Source: Amaurobius ferox (lineage: Eukaryota; Arthropoda; Arachnida; Araneae; Amaurobiidae). Taken from it: a stretch of DNA of 64,000 bases. The stretch is from NCBI GenBank assembly GCA_951213105.1, contig OX578145.1:7429191-7493190 (forward strand), read 5' to 3'. The position numbers and the translations under genes are program-made. A model generated the notes under the pieces. It had not been told where the DNA came from. It ran no database searches and was given only the letters and a program-made list of their open reading frames with translations. The first letter of the stretch is position 1. Each line of letters opens with the position of its first letter. Below are positions 1 to 10,909 of this stretch, piece after piece.

Positions 1-1
1 A

Positions 2-235
2 GAATTTTGGCTGCAGAAGCCGATTTTGCAACTGTACCCAGGATTATGGTCGATTGTTCAGCGATTTCTGATCGCATTCCCATCTTCCTATTTAGCTGAA
101 CGTGGATTTCGTGCTGTAACAACGAGAAATCGGCTCCATGTTACTGAACGCGGCGACTTACGGTTGTTTTTAAGTAAAATCCAGCCTGATATTAACAAAC
201 TCCTTAAAATGCATCAAATTCAACCTTCTCATTAG
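2..235 (+). pseudogene. hAT transposase C-terminus (ZBED5/SCAND3-like), cut by window edge
   Basis: An open frame enters from the window edge and stops at 233-235, giving about 77 residues. The segment FPSSYLAERGF followed by RNRL, the RGDLRL block and a terminal SH matches the C-terminal dimerisation region of hAT-derived transposases of the ZBED5/FAM200/SCAND3 type. The family usually has a KK-type insertion before RNRL ('LLTKKRNRL'); here it is TTRNRL, so a few residues are missing. The catalytic domain and BED finger would lie upstream of the window. The fragment could be the end of an active element, a domesticated gene or a relic; nothing here separates these. The family call is firm and the functional state unknown. 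Confidence 0.8.
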
Positions 236-267
236 ATAAGTTATAAATTCAATGTCTTTTGAATGTT

Positions 268-273
268 AATAAA
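268..273 (+). terminator. putative polyadenylation signal of the hAT fragment
   Basis: AATAAA lies 33 bases after the stop codon of the hAT reading frame. Position and motif fit a cleavage/polyadenylation signal, but the region is AT-rich and the hexamer could be chance. Confidence 0.35.
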
Positions 274-639
274 AATACTTTTCAATATAATTAAGTATGC
301 GTTTTAATTGTTCCCATTGAAACAGTCTTCTTTAAACTCAGAAATAGGATAAGGCCATATCCTATCTTACGACTATAGTATATAATATTACACGTTTAAA
401 TATAATCGTGGCAATAGCTTTTTCAGATTCGCAAGTAAAAGAAATTGGAGGGGGGGGGGGCATTAGGAAAAAAATATTCTCAAAGTGGGCGGTGAGCAAA
501 AAAAGGTTGAGAACCTATGTTGTAGATATTCACAAGGAACATTGGAAGTCGCTCTTTCGTCAGTTCTTTTCTGGACACCGTAGGAGTAGGTCGTTTTTGC
601 GACGAGTTCCGGTCAGCGACCCTGTGCTTTGCTTTTCCC
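274..639. other. unassigned stretch upstream of Jockey copy 1
   Basis: No gene is seen. There is a G homopolymer near 450-460. Part of this may be the 5' leader of the Jockey-type LINE, but similarity to the second copy is visible only from about 640, so the 5' end of the element is not fixed. Confidence 0.4.
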
Positions 640-1975
640 ACGTGTTTTGATTTGCGACTTGTGGTTTTTCGATTGCATATGCGCTTCTTCTGGCTCTTTG
701 CGGCCTCTACTTTTATCGATAATACCTTTTGAAAAGTATGCTTCCTTTTCTATGCCATGGAGGGGATTTCATTTGAATTGGAGGTTGCTTTCAAGGATCT
801 CCCAAGGACAGATATGTCCAGCGCCATTTCGCCAGTAGATGACTCTTCCATGTACTCAGAGACGGTAAACATGGACTCTACTGATCTTGTGAATAGTATT
901 ATTGCTAATTCAAATTATATCGTGGGTGAATATATCAAGAAACTGGTATCCAGTGTCTGTGCTAATAATGAAAATCTCCTGGAGTACCACGACCATTTAG
1001 TAAATTCGCCAAAGGAAATTCCGGACCCTAATTTTATGGACTTGCTGAATAAACTAAGAGCTTTAGGACGTAATGGATTACTGATTGAAAAAAAGACAGT
1101 TATTGAGAACCTCGTCAAGCTTTCCCTAATGATCTTCCTAGCCCAAAACAGCGATCAACAACCTGGTGAGCTCCACCAGCTGAAAGCTAGATTCAAAGGT
1201 ATGTACGATCATATTCTCTTACTGATTTCTAGTCCTTCCCTGCTAACTTGACTCATTGTATTGACAATATAGCTTAACTGATGACCTTCAAAGATGCTGA
1301 TAAACGTGAACACGGTGATAGTGACATCCCCACCCAAAGTAACAAACGTAAATATGTTAAACATTCAAATACTAGAGATACTCAAATAGTAGAAAATATT
1401 ACTATTGAAACCAGTAGCAGATTTAACTTACTAATGAAATTTCTAATGATGTTGAGAATTCCAATTTGATTACAACTGATAACCCTAGTGTAAAGTATGT
1501 TGACAATTCTACTGCAATTAATGATACATCCTAGTCAATTGATGCTGAAAAATCTAATGTAAACAATACCAAAAATACTAACCGTCCTGTTGACTATGAC
1601 TTTTGTAATGACCAATCCCCCTTCCAGCCCTGTAAACCGGAACCTTTCTACATAAAGATGGTAGAAAACTGGAAGGCACTCTTAAACAATGCCACCAAAG
1701 ACTTACTTTTCAAAACCCCCCTCCAGATGGCAGGCGAGTACGTCAGACTAAAATCAAAAAATGTCGAACAGTATAAAGCACTACAAAAATGCTTGTTAGC
1801 AAATAAAATCCAATTCCATAGTATGAGCATAAAATCAGAAAGGCCCAAGAAGATTCTCTTAAAAGGAATTGCCATTGACACTAATGGCCAAGAAATTAAA
1901 GAGGACCTAGTATCTAAGGGATTTGACATCCAACGTGTGTCCCAACTAAGGAAATTCAAAACGAAAGAGCGACTT

Positions 1976-1989
1976 CCAATCTTTCTTGT
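1976..1989. repeat. target-site duplication of SINE tail, left copy
   Basis: CCAATCTTTCTTGT occurs here and again at 2056-2069, directly flanking the SINE fragment. A 14-bp duplication is typical of LINE-type target-primed insertion. Confidence 0.85.
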
Positions 1990-2055
1990 TGTTGTTGAGA
2001 CCCAGACCGTCCGACCTACCAGAAAGGTGTAAGGTGAAGGTGAAAGGTGTAAGGT
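1990..2055 (-). mobile_element. 5'-truncated SINE tail inserted in Jockey ORF1
   Basis: Read on the minus strand, this ends in the SINE tail TCGGACGGTCTGGGTCTCAA followed by a short CAA run. It matches the 3' end of the SINEs at 61575-62292. A small internal duplication (AAGGTG units) sits at its truncated 5' side. Direct repeats of 14 bp flank it. Removing it and one repeat puts the two sides of the Jockey ORF1 back in one frame. Confidence 0.85.
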
Positions 2056-2069
2056 CCAATCTTTCTTGT
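2056..2069. repeat. target-site duplication of SINE tail, right copy
   Basis: This is the second copy of CCAATCTTTCTTGT, identical to 1976-1989. Confidence 0.85.
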
Positions 2070-2683
2070 GAATATCTACAATTCCGATAACTTTGATGAA
2101 ATTTATGAACTAGAAGAAGTGGTTGGCTTCATTGTCAAAATAACAGATTACGATCCCTTTCCCTGGTTTCAGTGTTACAACTGTCAATCCTGGGGACATA
2201 GTTCTGACAATTGTAACCTCCCCCGCCTGTCTAAAATGTGCAGAGCCCCACCAAACCAAACAATGCACCAAATCAAAAGACTCTTCCAGCAAAATGCATA
2301 AACTGTAAAAGACCCCACCCGGCCAACTATTTAGGATGCCCAAAAGCCCCAACCAACAAGGGACCCTCCCCCAAAATCCAAACTGCATGTACCCTTTGCA
2401 ATAAAAATTAAAACAATCAACCTGGACCCTCTTCCCATCAAAACGCCAACTCTAGTATCAGCCATACCTATAAACAATCAAATCCAATTGCTCCCATCCA
2501 ACCAACTTCTTCATTGCAGACACCTTTCTAGAATCCCTTTTAGTTATACATGAAAGTTATAAGAAAAGGAAACTTGAGGAGAAAGTAAAAGAAACCCGTG
2601 AACTTAGCCTCACAGAGAACCAAAACAAATCTTATTTTTCAAAGAGCTCCAACTTCATTGTCAAAAAAACAAAGCCCATCTCC

Positions 2684-5557
2684 CAGTGGCGGCTCGTGAG
2701 CGAGGTATAGAGGGAGGCGCTCATATATGTATTTATGTATAGATGGGGATATTTAAGTATAGAGGCATACTATAATATGTATTTATGTATATTATAGTAT
2801 CCCTCCTCAGTTTGTGCCAACTACGTCGTCTTTTAGACTTCGAGTTCGTCGTTTGTTCGGCACTGATCAATTAGTTCCGGCGTTACCTCGAAATAACTGT
2901 ATACCAAATTATTTTACTTGCGCTGATATGCATTTGCAAGTTTCCTTAAAATGAATAAGAGCCTATTGTAACCATGGAAATTATTTGAATGTATTTCTAA
3001 ATAAATTTATATCAAATTTGTAAAAATTAAATACTCTCAGTCGTATGCATGTGCAGTATTTTATTATGATTAGCGCAATTGTTTGTACACCCAAAATGCA
3101 CACAATTTCTCTCAGGTACACAATATGGCTAATAGTTTTGTACCTGATCATCCTTGTAACCCAAACAGTAACATAATTAGAGAGCGAAAATCAACTAAAT
3201 CTACGGCCGTTTATATGTAGAAACGGAATAACTATTTTCATACAAGTTTAAGAATGAATTTGGAATTTACAGAAAGTTCTTATGCATTATGGTTTTCTCT
3301 ATTCGTCTTTAAAATGATATGAGCGAGTTCTTCCTGCTAGTAATCACTATATATAGCAATCGGTTTCTATAGCAATAAGTAGTTAACTCGCTGCACAGGT
3401 TCAACAAAAGTGGATCAAAGTTTAGAGTGAGCAGATCGAGTGGGTCCATTGTAGAGTAGAAAATACAGTGTGAAAATTGCATCAAAAGCGGAGCAAGTGT
3501 CACTAAGATAGATAAAAATGTAAATATAAAAAAGAGGAGGGTCTCCCCTCTTCCACCACGGTTGTTTCATATTACATAATAACAGACGATGTTTGTGTGT
3601 CGACGTGTGTGTGTAAGGTCTGTAGCGGAAAATGTAAACATCGTACGGTCTTGAAATATCGTGCACGGATATTTCAGGAACCAAGGCGATGCATTTTTGT
3701 AAAACCGAAATATGAAATTGAGGCTACTTAAAGTAAAAGTTACGCCCAGAGGGTTGACATAATAAGGTTGTATATCTAAGTGATTGCCACCAGCAAACTC
3801 TAAATCGCTCAATTAGAAGGTGAAATAAGAAATTTGGCGGGGGGGCCTAACCGAACTGAAAGTTGCGCCCAGGGAGCTGACACAATAAATATGTATATCC
3901 AGTTCACATGTACAAATGGTGCCGGGACTATAGCCACCAACGGAATCAAAATGGCTCAATTAAGAACCGAGATGTGAAATTAGAAGGGAACTACTTAAAG
4001 TAAAAATTGCGCCCAGGGGATTGATATGAAAGATATGTATATTCAAATGGTACAAAGACTGTAGCTACCAGAAGATTCAAAATCGCTCAATTTAGGAATC
4101 GAGAAGTAAAACCGTGCGGGCTAGTTAAACTAAAAGTGACGCTCAGAGGGGTTTGAATAAAACAATATGCATGTCCAGACGATACGCGTATAGATAGTGC
4201 AGAGACTATAGCTGCCAGTAGATTCAAAATCGCTTAATTAGGAAACGAGATGAGACATTTTAGGACTACCTCAAGTGAAATTTACGCCTAGGGAGTATCG
4301 GATCAATATTGGACTTCAATGAAATTAGAAGCAAAACCAGGGGGATTGAATAGTCGCCGGTGAAGGGGGGGGGGGGGGGAGATTTTAAGGAAAACAACGT
4401 CAGATCAAAGAATCAAGTATCAGGTTGAAAATTCATTTTTAACATTCTTTAACAAATATTTATATTTTTTTTCAATCTTTAATGTTAAATAGCTGAAAAA
4501 GTAAGACAGCTGAGTAAATCAAGAGACCCACCCCCTCAGACAACACATTTCTGAAAGTGTCACTAAAAATATCCACGGGCATGCCACAAATACAATTCTC
4601 GTGACTTTTAAGCAATTAAGAAGTCAAACGCATTGAAATTCATCACAAACAAAGCATGGAACTACCCCAAATCAGAAATAATCCCCTTTCCGAAGGACAG
4701 ACAGAACCACCCTACATCAGAAATTCCCCCCCCCCCCCCGTCCGGGCGCTTACGCAGCGAAATTAAACTGAGTGCTCCAAACAATGCATTTTTCTACCAA
4801 AAACGAAGAACGGAACCCCCAAAATACCATCAATAACCCCCACTTATTCAATTAAGTAAAAAGCACAAAATATATATCGAAACTTTTTTGAATTTCTATA
4901 TCTAATACTACTAAACTATTTCTTCATGAACCAAAACTGAAAAAGCTAGGGGTCAATAGGATCAATAAAATAAATCAGAATTAGATAAATACAGTAATTT
5001 ATTTTCAAATATTTATTTAAACATCCAAATTTATTATTTTAAAAAGAAGCGAGAGCGAGAACACTCATTTATCAAGAAAAATTCGAGGCCAAATTAGCGA
5101 AACTCAGCCAATTCGAGTCAGTCGTTCACGGTATTCGTGTCTTCTTGGCTTCTTTAGATGAGAGCCGCGATAACCCGCGCGGCTGAGATCAGATTGGAAT
5201 ATTGCAATGTCTGTTTTTTTAACTGAAATTTCTATTGCCGTTGTATTCACATACCATTCTTTCTATCATCAGAGAGTCGATAACGGGACGCGGCTCTTCT
5301 TAAAATCCCTCGTCTTTCCCTATAATGCAGTATTTTTCCCTATAAATTTAATATAGTATGAAAAGGGGATAAGAGATTTTTTGAAAGTCAAAGCTTTAGT
5401 GCTGCCATCTAGTGACAATTTTATCATTTATTTCCAATAATTAGACTTTTAGTTGAAAGAATCAGATAATTTCCTTAAAAATTGTAATTAACCTATATAA
5501 CTAAAGGAATTTGAAGTGCTTGATCAAGGGGGTGCGCGCGGCCCCGCGACGCCCCTG
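2684..5557. mobile_element. non-autonomous hAT-type DNA element with 8-bp TSD
   Basis: The left end reads CAGTGGCGGCTCGTG and the right end, in reverse complement, reads CAGGGGCGTCGCGGG: short imperfect inverted termini of hAT style. CCATCTCC is found at 2676-2683 and at 5558-5565, the 8-bp duplication expected for hAT insertion. The 2.87 kb interior contains no recognisable transposase, so movement would need a transposase in trans. It holds a degenerate tandem array (about 3660-4310), a G run near 4367-4379 and a C run near 4728-4739. The rest is AT-rich with no feature I recognise. Confidence 0.75.
3660..4310. repeat. degenerate tandem repeat, ~125-145 bp unit, inside the hAT element
   Basis: Five units can be lined up on the motif GCCCAGGG/GCTCAGAGG at about 3743, 3866, 4010, 4138 and 4285. 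Each is preceded by an ACTTAAAGTAAAA-like stretch and followed by TGTATATCCA and CAAAATCGCTCAATTA. Units differ by many substitutions and small indels, so the array is old. Internal tandem arrays of this kind are common in non-autonomous DNA elements. Confidence 0.75.
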
Positions 5558-5565
5558 CCATCTCC

Positions 5566-6490
5566 TCTCTTTATGCTCTGCCTCCTGTTGAAAATAACCA
5601 GCATGCTTATCAGTTGTAATCAAATTGGAATTATCAACACCATTGGAATTTTCATTAGTAAGTAAGTTAAATCTGTTATTGGTTTCAATAGTAATATTTT
5701 CAACTTTTTGAGTATCTTCAGTATTTGAATGTTTAACATATTTACGTTTGTTACTTTGGGTGGGAATGTCACGATCACCGTGTTCACGTTTATCAGCATC
5801 TTTGAATTTTAAAAGGTCATCAGTTAAGTATTTAAAATTAGATCCAATATTAGCTATATTGTCAATACAATGAGTCAAGTTAGCAGGGGAAGAACTAGAA
5901 ATCAGTAAGAGAATATGATCGCACATACCTTTGAATCCAGCTTTTAGCTCGTGGGGCTCACCAGGTTGTTGATAGCTGTTTTGGGCTAGGAAGATCATTA
6001 GGGAAAGCTTGACGAGGTTCTCAATTATTGTCTTTCTTTCCAATCAGTAATCCATTACGTTCTAAATCCCTTAGTTTACTCAGCAAGTCCATAAAATTAG
6101 GTTCCGGAAGTTCCTTCGGCGAATTTACTAAATGGTCGTGGGAACTCTGGAGATTTTCATTATTAGCATAGACACTGGATACCAGTTTCTTGATATATTC
6201 ACCAACGATAGAATTTGAACTAGCAATAATACTATTCACAAAATCAGTAGAGTCTATGTTTACCGTCTCTGAGCACGTGGAAGAGTCATCTACAGGCGAA
6301 ATGGCGCTGGACATATCTGTCCTTGGGAGATCTTTGAAAGCAAGCTCCAATTCAAATGAAATCCCCTCCATAGCATAGAAAAGGGAGCATACTTTTCAAA
6401 AGGCAATATCGATAATAGTAGAGGCCGCAAAGAGCAGAAGAAGAGCATATACTATCGAAAAACACAAGTCGCAAATCAAAACACGTGGCA
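5566..6490 (-). mobile_element. Jockey-clade LINE fragment, copy 2 (reverse orientation)
   Basis: 6490 down to about 5603 is the reverse complement of 640-1480 with modest divergence. Similarity stops near 5603. The next ~37 bases up to the hAT target duplication are of unknown origin. With the hAT element removed, copies 1 and 2 lie tail to tail. Confidence 0.75.
5590..6371 (-). pseudogene. Jockey-type ORF1, N-terminal part only
   Basis: Begins with MEGISFELELAFKDLPRTDM, the same N-terminus as the copy at 757. A 1-base frame break near 6030 splits it into two overlapping open stretches, after which it continues to the truncation near 5603. It covers only the variable N-terminal third of ORF1; the PRE_C2HC domain and zinc knuckles are missing. 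Read-through into the neighbouring hAT end would add an unrelated basic tail. It is a dead fragment. Its main value is that it defines the ORF1 start and the 5' leader of the family by comparison. Confidence 0.75.
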
Positions 6491-6674
6491 TTCAATATCA
6501 TAATAACCATAATAGCATTATAGCGTAAAGAAAGAAAATAGGATATTCGGATACTTGAAGCAAAGTGACGTTTGGGTCTACGTCAGAATACCCCTCCCCC
6601 ACTATAGTCGTAGAAAGTAGTTATTTCTGTACTCCCTTTCAATATATACCTATCTGACACTTTCACATTGACAG

Positions 6675-6855
6675 GAATGGTAAAGGCGGACGGCGTCTAC
6701 AATGAGTATGGCGATAGCAACCGTTGCTGGGGGGAATGTGACGTCGGTGCAACTCATCTATACAGGAAAATAAACGGAGTCATATTATTCGCAACTGGCA
6801 ACACAAGGTTCAACCTCAACTTCAATTACTTCAAAGCAGATTTGACAGCTATTTC
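6675..6855 (+). CDS. candidate internal coding exon of an unknown host gene
   Basis: A block of balanced base composition sits in AT-rich surroundings. It follows a pyrimidine-containing stretch ending in AG (6673-6674), and its frame stays open for about 60 codons up to GTGTGT at 6856, a possible donor. The predicted peptide contains CWGECDVG and a YRKINGVILFATGN segment; I do not recognise a family. No repeat partner is visible in the window, unlike nearly everything else here. It may be an exon with both neighbours outside or hidden, or a chance open frame. Start and end rest only on AG/GT signals. The reading phase does not join cleanly to the other candidate exon at 58536. Confidence 0.35.
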
Positions 6856-6892
6856 GTGTGTGTACTTTAAGATATTAGGTTTTAATTTTTAA

Positions 6893-8389
6893 ATTAATTT
6901 ATCATTATCTTATTATTCCGTTATTTGTGACCAAATGTTGAAGACTAGTTTTGACAATTAAGTTTTATGTCGTATTTAGTGCGGGTCGTCGCTATTCTAG
7001 AAAAAATATTAAGCGGTTCACATTCCATATTTTCATCTTTCAGGAATCTAAAAATTAAGTAAGTAATGAAATATGTTAATTTTTATTAGCATTGTACTTA
7101 TTTATAAGTGTCATTAATTATTATGAGTGTTGTAAAAAGGGAAGAGTCTATTTGCAAATGCATGTCTTTGCTGTGCATTCCATTTGGTGTGATTTTGCAA
7201 TATATCTTCCTTGATATAATTTTTAATTAATGTTAAACAAGTTTTGTAAATAGATATAGTAAGCATCTGTGCAAAATTTTTGTGTTAGCATATGCGAAAC
7301 TACTTGAAGAGATTTTCGTCTGTGCTTAATAGTTGAGAATTGAATTATTGAATGTCGACGCACAATATTCAGATAAGCGCTATTCGTTGTTTCGACAGTT
7401 TTTAATCCAGTATAAGTTGCCGAGCCAGTAGTAGAGTTCACTTAAGAATTTTCAAGTTTAATAAATCATAAAGAAGAATAACTTCCCATAAAATAGTTCT
7501 AAAAATTGGATTGTACAGTTATTGATTTATTAGCTGTCAACTCTATATTTCATTTTTTTTTATTATTCTAAAAGTAAAATAAATAAACCTTAAAAGTAAG
7601 TTTATATTTGCATAGTGGACATACACTTGTAAAATATGAAAATAACTCATTATTAGCAAAAGTATATATTTTTTTTTTGTTTAAATTTGATATTTACTAG
7701 GTTGTCTCTTTTCTCACACCAATGCATTGCTTATTTGCCAATACTTGCCACTGTTCATTCAGAGTGTGTATATGCTCATAAGTTTTACGTAAGAAATAGT
7801 TGAAAGGAAAAACCTACACAAATGATGTAACATTCTGAATAATTATCTGTAGTTGTCAGATAATTTATTTAAAAAAAATAAATTCTCATCATTCAAAAAT
7901 AGAATATACACTTAATATTAAGTCTTCTAAAAATTAATGACTCATTTAAACAGTTAGTACTTTTAAATTTATAGGCTATTTTGGAATAGTGATAACTTTT
8001 TAAAAATGATATCTAGTGAAAGCAGAGTAACAGATTTTCCTAGAAATCTACCACAAAAGGCATCCATCCACTCGCTGGATGAACATACCTGTTTCTTGTG
8101 TAATAGAAATATATTTTCACTCAAGTTTTTACCAGAAATTAAATGTCAAAACACTGTGCGTTTCCTATTGGCCAGTTAAGTTAGTGATATTTAGAGCATT
8201 TATTGAGGGGTTGCATTTTCTCCTCACAATATTTAGTTTGGCTTGTATTTCCTTCTCCCATTTATTGGCGTTTTTTTTTTTAGTTACGTTATGTGTGTAT
8301 TTTCATGATTAGCTCTTGTATTTCATTCAGTTTACTGTATTTTATTATTAATTCCTCGAGTTAATAAGAAAGTTTACATTGTTCACTTG
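6893..8389. other. AT-rich intergenic stretch
   Basis: I see no gene or repeat family here. The sequence is strongly AT-rich with short homopolymers; open frames are short and without recognisable motifs. Confidence 0.5.
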
Positions 8390-8575
8390 CTATGGATGAC
8401 AATAAAGAATTGCAATTCGAGTACTGTGACAAAGTTTTTGTGGAATGTGTGCCCACAACAGTGTGACATAGAAAGTAACTTTTGCAAAATCTGTAATCAT
8501 GAATATGTATGTACATGTATTGATGCAACATTAAAAATAAACATGTACATACTGTGCAGCAACGTAGCTTGAGAT
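8390..8575 (+). pseudogene. SWIM-like zinc-finger remnant of a transposase-type protein
   Basis: One frame reads VCPQQCDI, then CKICNHEYVCTCID and ATLKINMY. The spacing C-x2-C-x2-H-x2-Y-x-C-x-C-x-D resembles the SWIM-type fingers found at the C-terminus of MULE-like and related arthropod transposon proteins, where CKHIH usually follows. That last CxH is missing here. No transposase core is seen on either side. The pattern match is suggestive only; a chance Cys-rich frame cannot be excluded. Confidence 0.35.
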
Positions 8576-8839
8576 TTTTGACTGAGGAGGCTAAAAAATT
8601 TGATATTACAATTGAAATTTATATTGAAATTCGCATTTTCACAAGTTTTATTTATTGGTGAATAAAATAAAATAATTTTACATAAAAATTCAAAGAGTGG
8701 ATGAAATGCAAGAGATTTTAAAATGTTACATATGTAAGATCAATACATACAAGATATAACATTTTAAATATTTTTCAAAATAGATGAACTTTCAAATTAG
8801 ATGAACTTTTAAAATCATTTTATTAAATTTGAAGTTATG

Positions 8840-8980
8840 GTCACCCATAGGGGAGGTAAAGAGGGGTCACACTCCCCCTTGGACATACAATATAACAAAG
8901 GCGAGCATGAAGCCAGTCGATGTTGTACTTCATGTACTTGAATTTGTCCCCCACCGGGAAAAAGTTTTTCTATATATATT
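8840..8980 (+). repeat. copy of the 'CGCCCATAGGGGAGG' repeat
   Basis: CACCCATAGGGGAGGTAAAG, then CTCCCCCTTGGACAT and TACTTGAATTTG, line up with 21488-21600. This is a diverged single copy of the repeat unit described at 20837-21076 and 21487-21625. Downstream to 9164 there is only low-complexity sequence and a TTTCCCCTAGA motif that might be a DNA-element end. Confidence 0.55.
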
Positions 8981-9164
8981 AGTGTTTCCCCTAGACTAAA
9001 AAAAGGGCAGGGTGCTCATCCATAAAGAGGGCATTATAGCTGAACGAAAGGGACATTTTTTAACACGAACTGAGTAATTTTTAATGAATGGGGGACTTCT
9101 TTTTTCTTTTTTTTTTCTATTGGGATCACAGCCAAGGTCATTGAATTCGGCTCTTTATAATATA

Positions 9165-10116
9165 CTAGCCGAATACCCATTGAAAATCAACAGTCTCGCA
9201 ATAAGCAAATGTAAATTTTTTAATAATTCGTGTTTCACATTTATTCGGCAAATCGAATATTTTGGAGTGCAGAACTCTCTAAAGCAAAAAATATTGGGAA
9301 CATAAGTTGCACATTTCTTCCTTTCGAACTATCTACCCGTACGCCACATTAACGTCTTATCATCCCGAAGCATTGCTATTTTATCATTTCTCCTTTCGAA
9401 CGTTTTTCTGTGAAACACACTCATAAATGAACATTTTTGAAAAACTCTGTTTCTCTCGGGTTTTTTAGCAGATGATTAGCCTATATACCAAATATCGTCT
9501 CTATCACATTTAAAAGGAAGTATGCCTCATTTATTCGGCAAATCGAATGTATTAGTGTGCGACACCCCTTAAAGTAGCAAATATTGGAAATCTGAAATTT
9601 CACACTTTCTTCCTTTCAAACTATCTACCCCTAGACCAAATTTGAAGCCTCCATCCTATCGCGAAGCCTTCACCTTTTGAACGCTTTTTTCTATAGTACC
9701 CCCTTAATGAACATTTTTGTCAAACCGTATTCATCTTTGTTTTTTTTTTTTATCAAATGGTTAGGCCATATACTAAATTTCAAGTCTCTATCACATTGTA
9801 AAGGGGTTGTTTTTCATTTGTTCGGCAAATCAAATATTTTAGTGAGCTGCACCCCCTACAATAGCAAATGTTGAAAAACTGAAATTGCACACTTCCTTCC
9901 TTTCCAACTTTTTACCCGTACACCAAATTTGAAGTCTCTAGCTTATCGCAAAGCATTCTTTTTCTATCATTTCACCTTTCGAATGTTTTTGTGTGGGGTG
10001 CCCACCCCCTTTAATATACATTTTCGAAAAACTCTTTTCCTCTTTTGTTTTCTATCAAATGATTCACTCATATACCAAATATTAAGCCTCTATCATGTTT
10101 TAAAAGGGGCGTTTCT
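9165..10116 (-). mobile_element. Helitron H1, 3' part (5' truncated)
   Basis: Starts with CTAG (reverse strand) preceded by A. Next comes a GAATACCC spacer and the stem-loop TTGAAAATCAA, the 3' end seen in all H1 copies of this window. The interior consists of the ~150-bp H1 modules (CGTTCGAA-like starts, GGGGTGC borders). The 5' end with TC and the CTGTCTGT run is missing; similarity fades at about 10116. No Rep/helicase is encoded, so it is non-autonomous. Confidence 0.8.
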
Positions 10117-10733
10117 AAGGCTCCTCTATATATGAGCTGACTCGTCAAGCATATTGAAGCCCACCAAGGCCGAAAGCGTAATTCATTAGCATTAGCTCTA
10201 GTCGTATTTTCACTTTAGAAAGTACAATTGAAATAATTTATGGTAGGTGTTCTGCACCAAACTGCTCTAAACATACTAAAAAAAGGTTTAGGTAATTTCG
10301 CTTTCCCAGAAAGGAAGAGGGAATAAAAAAAATGGTTTATAAATAGTCGGCAGAATCATTGGATACCCGGTACAGGAGCATACTTGTGAAAGCTAAATTT
10401 TACAATATTATAATTGAAACTTATATTTCTATATAAAGTATTATTTTAAACACTTATTTTATAATTTCGGTAACTGTAGTATGTATTATTATTGACTTTT
10501 ATTTGTTGTAGTCTTATCTTTGTAAACGTGGTTTGTAGTCCTGAATGTGTTATTCCCTCTTCCAAACTTAAATGTATAATTTCTTCAAATTATGTATATA
10601 TATCAAAGATTTATTCATGCTACACCAATGTATTTCAAGTTTTATACACTTTATTTCAATTTTAGAGTATAATGAATCATAAAATTATAGAATCCTACTG
10701 CTAACAAACTGTCGCCAAGTGGAAATCTTACCA
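10117..10733. other. unassigned AT-rich stretch
   Basis: No gene or clear repeat seen between the truncated H1 Helitron and the first H2 unit. Confidence 0.45.
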
Positions 10734-10854
10734 TCTTCTTCTACATACTAAAAGGCAATGTCTGTGTGAGTGTCTTATACACTATAGGTTCTGCGACCGC
10801 TCGTTGGAGAGCTACGAAATTTGGCAGTCGGAGACCCGGGGGAGTGGGAAGGTC

Positions 10855-10909
10855 GAAAACCCAGACCACCCGACTCGCCCTGCGGCACGAGCAACAATTT
10901 GAGTGGCCG
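10855..10909. repeat. small insertion related to the 21077-21333 repeats
   Basis: CCCAGACCACCCGACTCGCC ... TTTGAGTGGCCG interrupts H2 unit 1 relative to the other H2 copies. It resembles the ~75-bp units at 21077-21333, with CCACTC/GAGTGG inverted ends, so a miniature mobile element is possible. Confidence 0.5.

Larger units (their letters stand above)
640..2683 (+). mobile_element. Jockey-clade LINE fragment, copy 1 (5' leader and ORF1)
   Basis: This non-LTR retrotransposon fragment carries a short 5' leader and a broken ORF1. It is recognisable from 640 because 640-1480 is repeated in reverse at 5603-6490. No ORF2 (endonuclease/RT) follows. The right end is cut by the hAT element at 2684. 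A SINE tail interrupts it at 1990-2055. Confidence 0.75.
757..2683 (+). pseudogene. Jockey-type ORF1 (gag-like nucleic-acid-binding protein), broken
   Basis: The ATG at 757 opens 164 codons, then frame breaks and stops occur near 1250 and 1465. A block at about 1658-1988 contains a GIAIDTNGQEIKEDL-like segment and KERLPIFLV, typical of the PRE_C2HC domain of Jockey ORF1 proteins. A CCHC knuckle CYNCQSWGHSSDNC follows at about 2172-2215. Further Cys/His pairs then occur in another frame (CINCKRPHPANYLGC near 2297-2340), the usual three-knuckle layout. The start is supported by the second copy, which begins with the same MEGISFELE. The protein would coat LINE RNA in an RNP. Several frameshifts plus a SINE insertion make it non-functional. 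The charged region after 2500 may be its C-terminus. Confidence 0.8.
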
